A stretch of DNA of 64,000 nt from Desulfobacterales bacterium (GTDB lineage Bacteria; Desulfobacterota; Desulfobacteria; Desulfobacterales; Desulfosalsimonadaceae): the NCBI GenBank assembly GCA_034520365.1, contig JAXHNP010000002.1, forward strand, positions 310,001 through 374,000, read 5' to 3'. The notes below the pieces were generated by a model. That model did no database searches. It was not told the DNA's origin and saw only the letters and a list, made by a program, of their open reading frames with translations. This document shows, piece by piece, positions 55,312-62,674 of the stretch. The position numbers were made by a program, and so were the translations under genes. Within the stretch, counting starts at the first letter, position 1. The number at the start of each line of letters is the position of its first letter.

Positions 55312-55611
55312 ATGACCAAGACATCTTTAGCTGGCCTGATTATTTTATTAAGCGGGGCCGTGCTTTACGGGTTTAAAATGATTGAAAAAATGATGGCGGG
55401 GTCCGGCCCCGGCGGTGGGACAAAAGTCAGCGGCCATGTTTCATTTATGAATGCATTCGGCGGTCCGGAGAACTTTGAATGGATCAGCAGTCTGCCGGCC
55501 GGTTTTATGCAGAAGTGGATGGATGGCTTTATTCATCTGCCCTTGTTTCTGGTCCTGGTTGTGCTGGGCGCCTTAATCATGATTATAAACGGTATATTTA
55601 ACAAGAAATAG
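55312..55611 (+). CDS. Small two-helix membrane protein
   Basis: A 99-residue protein. Helix one (about 5-22) and helix two (about 74-94) are separated by a 50-residue loop with a Gly-rich stretch (GSGPGGGTK). GGGAGGATAAGG before the ATG is an excellent ribosome site. It lies 177 bp after sdhB and converges with the S1-repeat gene. No family is recognised; a link to the quinone enzyme upstream is possible but unproven. Confidence 0.65.
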   Translation: MTKTSLAGLIILLSGAVLYGFKMIEKMMAGSGPGGGTKVSGHVSFMNAFGGPENFEWISSLPAGFMQKWMDGFIHLPLFLVLVVLGALIMIINGIFNKK

Positions 55612-55625
55612 ATACCGGTGATATA

Positions 55626-57122
55626 TCATTTTTTGGATTTCAGAGCTTCCTGGAGCTTTTCACCGAGCGACCCCATGCCTGCGGATGGCTTGGCGGCGTC
55701 ATCAGATGCGTATTTTTTGATGTCTGCCTGATCCACCGCATCCGCCGCTGCCAGAGTGATTTTTTTATCCCGGGTGTCCATGGCCTCTATTTTAACAGTT
55801 ATGGGATCATCGGTTTTTAGTTTTTCAATCGCCTGCGGATCGGGTGCCCGGTCAATTTTGGATTTGGGCAGCAGGCCGGTAATCCCGGGCGCCAGATTGA
55901 TGAAATAGCCGAAATCCGCTTTTTTCTCGATCCGGCCGGAAACCGTCTGCCCGACAGACAGGCGGTTTTCAATGTTAAGCCAGGGATCGCCCTCGGCATC
56001 CTTCATGCTGAGCGACATGCGCTTTTGGGCCGGATCAACGGATTTAATTGTCACCGCCACTTTATCGCCGGGGCTCACTTCGTCTTCGGCTTTAACCACC
56101 CGTTTAACATGGCTCATTTCACTGATATGGACCAGCCCTTCGATACCCGGCTCAACCTCGACAAAAGCGCCAAAATCCGCACACCGGGTGACCCGGCCTT
56201 CAACCTTATCGCCCGCATGAAATCGTTCCGCCGCGGTTTCCCAGGGATCGCTGCTGACCTGTTTGGCGGAAAGCGAGATCTTAAGGCCGCCGGATTTGGG
56301 ATCTGCCTCATTAATGGAAAGAATCTTGACCGGCAGGGGATCGCCCACCGACACCGCCTCAGCCGGCTCCGCCACCCGGGACCAGCTAAGCTCAGAAATA
56401 TGCACCATGCCTTCAACACCGGGGTTGAGTTCAACAAACGCGCCGTACGGCATCAGCTTGGAAACTTTGCCGTTTACCGTATCGCCGGGACTGACCTGCT
56501 GTAAAAACTTCTCCCGTTCTTCGGCGAGCAGCCGTTCAAGATATTTCCGGCGGTTTACCACCACATTGCGCCCCTTTTCCTCAATCCGCTCGATTAAAAA
56601 TTCCAGGGTGACGCCGACATAGGTTTCAGGCTTTTCCACGTAGGCATTGTCGATTTGGCTGATGGGACAGAAAGCTGTTTTGCCCATTACCTGCACCTTG
56701 AATCCGCCTTTACAGGTTTCTGTGACTTTGCCTTCAACGGGGATTTTGTTCTGCAGCGCATCATAGAGGAGTTCGGAACTGCCGGTGCTGCCGATGGCCT
56801 TGGAGAGCTGCAGTTCGCCGTCACCCGCGGCAACCACATAGAGCTCCAGCTGATCGCCGACTTTATAGGGGAATTCACCGTTTTCATCGATCAGCTCAGA
56901 TTTATCTACGACCCCGTCGATCTTGCTGCCGGTATTTAAGAATACGCTGTCCTGGCCGATCACAATAATTTCTCCGGAAATTTTTTCTCCGACTCGTATA
57001 TCCGGTCGCATATCGGTCATATAGGATTCAAAAAGCGATTCAAAATCTTCGCTTTCTTCATTCTCTGCGGAATTTTGATCCTGGGCGTCTTCCTCGGGAT
57101 TTTCCCAATCTTTCTCTGTCAT
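55626..57122 (-). CDS. S1-domain RNA-binding protein (30S ribosomal protein S1-like)
   Basis: A 498-residue protein with an acidic N-terminus (1-40) and five S1 OB-fold repeats starting near residues 43, 125, 210, 300 and 385. Repeats three and four (GAFVELNPGVEGMVHISEL, GAFVEVEPGIEGLVHISEM) are the most typical. Standard proteobacterial S1 has six repeats, so this is a shorter form or a paralogue. It may guide mRNA to the ribosome. AAGGAG precedes the ATG. No cmk, ispH or ihfB neighbour is present, unlike the usual rpsA context. Confidence 0.82.
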   Translation of the reverse strand: MTEKDWENPEEDAQDQNSAENEESEDFESLFESYMTDMRPDIRVGEKISGEIIVIGQDSVFLNTGSKIDGVVDKSELIDENGEFPYKVGDQLELYVVAAGDGELQLSKAIGSTGSSELLYDALQNKIPVEGKVTETCKGGFKVQVMGKTAFCPISQIDNAYVEKPETYVGVTLEFLIERIEEKGRNVVVNRRKYLERLLAEEREKFLQQVSPGDTVNGKVSKLMPYGAFVELNPGVEGMVHISELSWSRVAEPAEAVSVGDPLPVKILSINEADPKSGGLKISLSAKQVSSDPWETAAERFHAGDKVEGRVTRCADFGAFVEVEPGIEGLVHISEMSHVKRVVKAEDEVSPGDKVAVTIKSVDPAQKRMSLSMKDAEGDPWLNIENRLSVGQTVSGRIEKKADFGYFINLAPGITGLLPKSKIDRAPDPQAIEKLKTDDPITVKIEAMDTRDKKITLAAADAVDQADIKKYASDDAAKPSAGMGSLGEKLQEALKSKK

Positions 57123-57434
57123 GGATGGTTTTCTCCTTGCTGTTAAAAATTTACATCTCTTTTATCAGTATCGATACCTGCTTGCAAGCGCTATCAAAAG
57201 CGTCAGGCCGGCGGGGTTTTGCATGATCAGACAGTGTTGTTTATATTTATGGAAAAATAAGGGATAAAGTAACTCAGCAAAGGAGGCATTATATATGAAA
57301 TGTGCGCAACGCGGCGCGGAAATTATTTGTCTCTGGTAATCAATTGCCAAAAGGGGTATGTATGCGTTGATATGAATCACTGTTTTGAAAATATGCTTTC
57401 TGAGCTGATGAATTAACCCATCTTTGTATTTCAC
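57123..57434. other. Intergenic region with a possible very short ORF
   Basis: A 312-bp region between divergent genes. The only feature of note is a perfect AAAGGAGG (57279-57286) followed by short frames, described separately. No hairpin terminator is expected or seen. The promoter of the S1 gene should lie in its left part. Confidence 0.5.
57300..57416 (+). CDS. Candidate 38-residue small protein
   Basis: ATG at 57300 opens a 38-codon frame with three cysteines that ends in CFENMLSELMN, while an ATG at 57295 in another frame gives only 14 residues (57295-57339). AAAGGAGG lies 8 bp before the first ATG and 13 bp before the second. The strong site argues that something is translated. It could be a real small protein, a leader peptide for arfB or a broken gene with a frameshift. 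Not recognised. Confidence 0.3.
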   Translation: MCATRRGNYLSLVINCQKGYVCVDMNHCFENMLSELMN

Positions 57435-57851
57435 ATGCTTAAAATTTCCAACCACATCCTTATTCCCGATTCAGAGCTTGCATTCCAGCCCATCCGGGCG
57501 CAGGGGGCCGGCGGGCAGAATGTCAATAAAGTGGCAACAGCTGTGCAGCTGCGATTCGATGTCAAATCCTCCTCTTTGCCTGATTTCTATAAGGAGCGGC
57601 TGCTTCAATGCAAGGATCAGCGGATGACAAAGGATGGGGTCATCATCATCAAGGCACAGCGTTTCCGGAGCCAGCAGAAGAACAAGGAGGATGCGCTGAA
57701 TCGCTTGAAATCGCTTATAAAAAAGGTTTCTGTCGAACGAAAACAGCGCAGGCCGACCAAGCCCTCAAAGAGTACGCAGAAAAAGCGGCTGGAAGCCAAA
57801 ACCAGAAGAGGACGTTTAAAAACCCTGAGGGGCAGAGTTAAGAATGAGTGA
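57435..57851 (+). CDS. arfB: Alternative ribosome-rescue factor ArfB (peptidyl-tRNA hydrolase)
   Basis: A 138-residue release-factor homologue that frees ribosomes stalled at mRNA ends. The catalytic Gly26-Gly27-Gln28 lies in AQGAGGQNVNK. It lacks the codon-reading domains of RF1/RF2. The C-terminal Lys/Arg-rich tail (about 100-138) is the segment that enters the empty mRNA channel. Length agrees with E. coli YaeJ. The next gene starts 35 bp downstream on the same strand. Confidence 0.93.
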   Translation: MLKISNHILIPDSELAFQPIRAQGAGGQNVNKVATAVQLRFDVKSSSLPDFYKERLLQCKDQRMTKDGVIIIKAQRFRSQQKNKEDALNRLKSLIKKVSVERKQRRPTKPSKSTQKKRLEAKTRRGRLKTLRGRVKNE

Positions 57852-57886
57852 TCGGTTCGATCCGTTTAAAATGAAAGGAAATATAA

Positions 57887-58816
57887 ATGGGGGATAAAGT
57901 GGTTTACGGACCGGTCCCGTCACGCCGGCTGGGCCGGTCCCTGGGCGTTGATCTGGTTCCCTACAAAATCTGTTCATATGATTGCATTTACTGCCAGATC
58001 GGGCGCACACCGGCGCCGACTATTGAGCGAAAGCCCTATATTCCTGCCGATAAAGTGATCCACGATGTGCAAGAAGCTCTGGAAGAAGGCGTTACGCCGG
58101 ATTATATCACGCTGGGCGGCTCAGGGGAGCCGACATTGAACAGTGACATAGGGGAAATCATCACCCGGCTTAAATCCGCCACTGAAATCCCCGTCACTGT
58201 GCTGACCAATGGCTCAATGCTTATGTTTCCAGCCGTCATGGCGGATCTGATGGCCGCCGATGTGGTGCTGCCCTCATTTGATGCCTGCACTCCCGAAATG
58301 TTTCAAAAGATAAACCGGCCGTGTCCTGAAATCGGATTTGAAGAAATGGCGGAAGGCCTGGTCCATTTCCGTGAGGCATATACCGGCCAGATATGGGTGG
58401 AGATTTTTTTGATCCAGGGGATGAACACGGCGGATGCGGATATTCAAGCCTTTAAATACTCGATGGATCGGGTGCAGCCGGACAAGATTCACCTCAATAC
58501 GGCAGTCCGGCCGACGGCTGAAGCCGGCATCTCCCGGCCGTCGGATGCGCGTTTGATCCAAATCAAGCAGATGCTGGGGGATCGGGCGGAAATCGTTGTG
58601 CCATACCAGGGCGAGGCGGCCGGCGCCGCCGGATCCGCGCTAAAGGAGGACCTGATTCAGCTTTTGTCGCGCCGGCCCTGCACGCTTAAAGATATTGCCC
58701 ATGGGTTGAACACGCATCCCCATGAGATCCTAAAATATCTGGAGCCGATGGTAAGTGCCGGAGCGATTGAAATGGTGCGCAAGGACGAAGAAACCTACTA
58801 TCAGCGCCGGCATTAA
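57887..58816 (+). CDS. Radical SAM protein with C-terminal winged helix (COG0731-like)
   Basis: A 309-residue radical-SAM enzyme. Cys29, Cys33 and Cys36 (CSYDCIYC) bind the [4Fe-4S] cluster. GPVPSRRLGRSLGVD at the start is typical of the COG0731 group, whose members are related to wybutosine-type enzymes but mostly uncharacterised. Residues about 240-305 resemble a winged helix (RRPCTLKDIAHGLNTHPHEILKYL), an unusual pairing of DNA-binding-like and radical-SAM parts. Its substrate is unknown. Confidence 0.85.
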   Translation: MGDKVVYGPVPSRRLGRSLGVDLVPYKICSYDCIYCQIGRTPAPTIERKPYIPADKVIHDVQEALEEGVTPDYITLGGSGEPTLNSDIGEIITRLKSATEIPVTVLTNGSMLMFPAVMADLMAADVVLPSFDACTPEMFQKINRPCPEIGFEEMAEGLVHFREAYTGQIWVEIFLIQGMNTADADIQAFKYSMDRVQPDKIHLNTAVRPTAEAGISRPSDARLIQIKQMLGDRAEIVVPYQGEAAGAAGSALKEDLIQLLSRRPCTLKDIAHGLNTHPHEILKYLEPMVSAGAIEMVRKDEETYYQRRH

Positions 58817-58850
58817 GCGCCGCTGCCATCGCATAAATGCTTCCGGCCGG

Positions 58851-59405
58851 CTATTTTAAAATTTCCACCTTGACGTGCTGACGACCCCATTCCAGGGCTT
58901 CGGAATGGGATCTGTAATACAGATCAAGCCGATTGGGTCCTTTTATGGCGCCCCCGCGATCCTCAACCACGCCATATCCATATCCCGGCACATACATGCG
59001 GGTGCCGAATGGATGATGCCGGGTGTCTGCGGCAATAGTGCCGTCCCGGGGCAGCCAGAGCCACGGAAAAACGATCCGAAACGGGATTATCCACGGATGC
59101 TTGATACTATCCGCGGAAAACAGGCCGGGCCTGGGCTCATGCGGCTTGGTACCGCTTGCGGTCAGACCGGAATAGGGTTTTCCCGCATATTTGCCCTCAT
59201 TGATATAACGGTTCCAGAAATCCAGTTTCAGGCATTTCCAGCTGCCCCGCTCCCAGTTGCAGCATTTGCCGCAACCGCAGTAGGCTGTCACTTCCATGGT
59301 CCGGACTATCCGCTTCTGGCCGCATGAAGGCAGACTGATAAAGAGACCGAAAAGAATCAGGCTGATTAACAGCCGTCCCTTTTTTTTGCGCTCCCTTAAA
59401 CGCAT
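58851..59405 (-). CDS. 3D-domain lipoprotein (MltA/YorM-like fold)
   Basis: A 184-residue protein. A basic start and hydrophobic stretch end in a lipobox (ISLPSC, Cys28). The C-terminal half is a 3D domain (TIAADTRHHPFGTRMYVPGYG, VVEDRGGAIKG, LDLYYRSHSEAL), the double-psi barrel that in MltA and resuscitation factors cleaves peptidoglycan; its key Asp residues are present. Four or more cysteines near residue 45 (YCGCGKCCNW) are unusual. The ATG at 59405 is preferred because it keeps the signal region normal; an ATG at 59429 overlaps the previous gene. It is last in the AmmeMemoRadiSam operon. Confidence 0.82.
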   Translation of the reverse strand: MRLRERKKKGRLLISLILFGLFISLPSCGQKRIVRTMEVTAYCGCGKCCNWERGSWKCLKLDFWNRYINEGKYAGKPYSGLTASGTKPHEPRPGLFSADSIKHPWIIPFRIVFPWLWLPRDGTIAADTRHHPFGTRMYVPGYGYGVVEDRGGAIKGPNRLDLYYRSHSEALEWGRQHVKVEILK

Positions 59406-59415
59406 TCTGAATCCG

Positions 59416-60588
59416 TTATGTCCAAACACCGGGAATCCGTGTGTTGCAGAATTTGCAGTGATTGCCGTTTAAATTAAATTCCGGCATATGATAGCCGCTG
59501 CGTTTGATTAAAAGTCTGCCGCAGTTATGGCAGTAGGTATGATTGCCCTCATGGCCGGGCACATTGCCCACATACACATACCGGATGCCTTCTTTCATGG
59601 CCAGTTCGCGGAATGCGGTCAATTTGGACACAGGCGTGGGCGGCAGGCGGTCCAGTTTATACCGGGGAAAGAAGCGAAGAAAATGGAGCGGGTGATCCGG
59701 CCCCAGATTTTTAAGAATCCAGCCGCACATGTTCTTGATCATCTCCGGGTCATCGACATACCCGGGCACCACCAGCGTGGTCATCTCAAAATGTACGTCC
59801 TTATCATGCAGGGTTTTGAATGTATCCAGCACCGGCTGGAGGCGCCCGCCGTTTAATTTCCGATAAAGCGCGTCGCTGAATGATTTCAGATTCACATTGG
59901 CCGCATCCAGGACTTTACACAGATGCAAAAGCGGTTCCTGATTGATAAAACCGTTAGATACCCACACATTGTAAATCCCATGCTGATGGGCGATTGCCGC
60001 TGTATCCGTCATGTACTCGAAATAGGTGGTGGGCTCGGTATAGGTGTATGAAATCGAGGTTGCCTCGTTTTCCCTGGCTTTTTTCACTATCGCTTCCGGA
60101 AACAGGTCATAGTGCCGGACCGCCTCCGGTTTTACCTGGGATATCTGCCAGTTCTGACAGTTCAGACATCTAAAGTTGCAGCCGGTGGCGGCGATGGACA
60201 GGGATTTGGACCGGGGATGAAAATGGAACAAGGGTTTTTTTTCAATCGGGTCCAGATTTACCGCGCAAGGGTTTCCATAGGCAAGGGTATAGAGCCTGCC
60301 GTCAATGTTTACCCGGGAGCGGCATACGCTGCGGTCGCCGTCAGAGAGCTCGCAGTTGTTGGGACAAATGCCGCAGGCCATATTCCCGTTTGGCAGTTTA
60401 TGATAGTAATCAACTTCCCGGGACCATTTCCAAAGTTCATCCGGTGCGTCGTTTTTAAAAACAGTGCCGGAGATATCGGATGGTTTCTCCGATTTTCCGG
60501 CAAAAACCGAGGCCGGGCATGGCAGCAAGGCGGCGCCGGCCGCCAGCGTACCGGCTGTCAGAAATTTACGTCTGGATATGCAGATCAT
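59416..60588 (-). CDS. amrS: AmmeMemoRadiSam system radical SAM enzyme AmrS with Tat-like signal
   Basis: A 390-residue radical-SAM protein. The core motif is Cys137/141/144 (CNFRCLNC). An N-terminal cluster (Cys72/75/79/89, CGICPNNC) and a C-terminal zinc-ribbon-like end (CHNCG, CKFCN) are typical of AmrS. Residues 1-30 form a twin-arginine-type signal (SRRKFL then a hydrophobic stretch ending VFA), implying export of a folded Fe-S protein, which is odd for an enzyme needing S-adenosylmethionine. It starts 23 bp inside the end of the spermidine-synthase-like gene. Its substrate is not established for any member known to me. Confidence 0.88.
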   Translation of the reverse strand: MICISRRKFLTAGTLAAGAALLPCPASVFAGKSEKPSDISGTVFKNDAPDELWKWSREVDYYHKLPNGNMACGICPNNCELSDGDRSVCRSRVNIDGRLYTLAYGNPCAVNLDPIEKKPLFHFHPRSKSLSIAATGCNFRCLNCQNWQISQVKPEAVRHYDLFPEAIVKKARENEATSISYTYTEPTTYFEYMTDTAAIAHQHGIYNVWVSNGFINQEPLLHLCKVLDAANVNLKSFSDALYRKLNGGRLQPVLDTFKTLHDKDVHFEMTTLVVPGYVDDPEMIKNMCGWILKNLGPDHPLHFLRFFPRYKLDRLPPTPVSKLTAFRELAMKEGIRYVYVGNVPGHEGNHTYCHNCGRLLIKRSGYHMPEFNLNGNHCKFCNTRIPGVWT

Positions 60589-62674
60589 GGCCTGTTCGCA
60601 TTAAAATTAGGCTTGCGGTTTTAATCCCTGCCAGAGCCGCCGCAGCCCATAGAATCCCTGCATAGGGAATTAAGAGCACGCTCGTAATCAGCGTGCCGGC
60701 GGCCGCTCCAATCAGATCGGCTGAAAATGACTGTATGGCAGCGGACTGGTTACTTCCGCGCAGATATAGGGCCACCGGAAACTGGCAGCCGCAGGCGGCG
60801 GATACCATAAACCCGAAAGCCAGAAAACTGCCTAAGGGCAGATGATCGCCCACCACGTAAACACCGGCAATAAAAAAAAGCAGCAGACCGATCAGCAGGG
60901 CATCGGTAATCATTAGCACCTGGTGGCCGTATTGACGAAGCCGCTCGCCAAAGAAAGCCCCCGGCAGGAGTCCTGCCAGAAAAACGGTGACGATCAGTCC
61001 GATTTGATAATAAATATAGCCAAAAAAGATCTGAAACGCAAATATCACCAGGGTTTCACTGCCCATGGTCAGGCATCCGGTGGAAAAAAGTACAAACTCC
61101 TCCCGGCTGATCAGAATAAAATAAAGCCCGGCCAGCGCCGCAATCAGGACTAAAAACAAGGCGGGTGAACTGGCATACTGGGTGAACCATTCGGCGAACA
61201 TGATGCGGATCATGTTCGGGGCATGATCGCGGTTAACCGGTGCATCCGGCATCACCTCAGCCCTGAGGCGATCGATCCGGGTTTTGGTAATATTGCCGTA
61301 AAAATAGCCCTGAATATAGGTGGTTTCAATTCCCCTGGCAGCCAGCAGATCGGGGATATCCGGGTTTAGCGGGGCGTTTCGGCATAAGAAATAAATCCGC
61401 TCACCGGGCAGCATCAGAACATGCTCAAATTGGGTTTTGGCAGTCCGGTAAAGCGAGGATATCTTTTGCCGCTGGGCTTTGGAGAGATAATTGTTAATGC
61501 CGTCGACAGAAAAGAGGAATACTCCCTCGGGTTTCAACCGCTTTCGGGCCAGCTCAAAGAACCGGTCCGTATAAAAGCGGTTCAGCTGAAATGTATCCGG
61601 TTCCGGCAGGTTTAACAAAATGGCATTATAGGTTTTATCCGTTTCCTTTAAAAATGCCCGGCCGTCCTGATGGATCACGTGGAGCCAGGGCGGTTGTTGG
61701 AGCAGATTAAACCGGAATTGCACCTGTGTGATCCGGGGGTCGATTTCCACATAATCCACCTGTTCAGGCAGGTATTTGGCAATTTCTTTCATGATGCCGC
61801 CCTCTGCGGAAATCAGCAGGATTTGGTTGACCGCATCAAGCTGGGAGAGGGGGTAGTGGACGGTTTCTTCTGCCAGGGTTACATTCTCGCTGCTAAACAG
61901 CGGCACCCCGTCCAGAAATAGGGTCTGCTGACCATCGGCCTGATGCACTTCTATCCGGCCGTACCTGGACTCTTCGTAATAGGCCAGATCCCCTTCCTCA
62001 GGTACAAGCGAGGGACGTTCCATATAAAGGCCAAACGCCAGACAGGCCATGGCGGCTGTTAAACCGGCCGCAAACACGGTTTTCATCCGCCTTGGGCGGG
62101 GCATCAATAAAAATGCCGCAATTATTAGCGGCAAATTGGCAAAAAAAAGCGCCTGAAAGGGGGACAGAAAAATAACCAGGGCAAAGGAAAACAGCGCCCC
62201 GCCGGTCACATCGCCGATGTTATCGGTTATATAGATCCGGATTCCCGGATAATTGGGGATCAGCTTTTCCGCCACACTCAGGCTGTAGGGCAGGGCAAAA
62301 CCCAAAACCAGGCAGTACGGGGCAATGGTTAAAAGCGTATAAATAAGGGTTGGGTAGAAGCCGACGGATGCGCCGTGAATAAAGAAGACATCCCGCAGTT
62401 CCCGGATCGCATAAACCTCCAGCGGCGATAGCGCCACCAGTAGAAGCGAGAGCCAGCTAAGCCGCACAAGCGTTGCCCCCCGCCCGGCCGTTTTGGCCAG
62501 CATGGTACCGATGCCCCCCAGCAGCAGCCAGTTGAAAAGAATCAGGGCAACGACGAATTCATTGCCGTTAAACAGGGACAGAAACTCCCGGATGACCAGC
62601 AGCTGGGTAACCACCGAGGATATACCGGTGGTGATGACGACAAGGGCGATCAGCCGATCATTTGTGCTCTTCAA
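60566..62674 (-). CDS. Polytopic spermidine-synthase-like protein
   Basis: A 702-residue fusion. Residues about 1-210 contain several membrane helices; about 225-475 form a soluble methyltransferase/spermidine-synthase-like fold (EVDIDP-type DYVEIDPRI, then LNLPEPDTFQLNRFYTDRFF); about 490-700 again hold many helices. The aspartates that activate the amine in true spermidine synthases are replaced (NLPEPDT), so polyamine synthesis is doubtful. It overlaps amrS and the AmrB-AmrA gene, so it is a fixed part of this operon. A membrane enzyme acting on, or moving, a SAM-derived compound is one possibility. Confidence 0.8.
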   Translation of the reverse strand: MKSTNDRLIALVVITTGISSVVTQLLVIREFLSLFNGNEFVVALILFNWLLLGGIGTMLAKTAGRGATLVRLSWLSLLLVALSPLEVYAIRELRDVFFIHGASVGFYPTLIYTLLTIAPYCLVLGFALPYSLSVAEKLIPNYPGIRIYITDNIGDVTGGALFSFALVIFLSPFQALFFANLPLIIAAFLLMPRPRRMKTVFAAGLTAAMACLAFGLYMERPSLVPEEGDLAYYEESRYGRIEVHQADGQQTLFLDGVPLFSSENVTLAEETVHYPLSQLDAVNQILLISAEGGIMKEIAKYLPEQVDYVEIDPRITQVQFRFNLLQQPPWLHVIHQDGRAFLKETDKTYNAILLNLPEPDTFQLNRFYTDRFFELARKRLKPEGVFLFSVDGINNYLSKAQRQKISSLYRTAKTQFEHVLMLPGERIYFLCRNAPLNPDIPDLLAARGIETTYIQGYFYGNITKTRIDRLRAEVMPDAPVNRDHAPNMIRIMFAEWFTQYASSPALFLVLIAALAGLYFILISREEFVLFSTGCLTMGSETLVIFAFQIFFGYIYYQIGLIVTVFLAGLLPGAFFGERLRQYGHQVLMITDALLIGLLLFFIAGVYVVGDHLPLGSFLAFGFMVSAACGCQFPVALYLRGSNQSAAIQSFSADLIGAAAGTLITSVLLIPYAGILWAAAALAGIKTASLILMRTGHDLHIQT

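Noticed and set aside
57165-57455. 96-codon minus-strand frame in the spacer before arfB
   Set aside because: No ribosome site and no recognisable domain, and it overlaps the arfB start; the plus-strand signals at 57279 are stronger.
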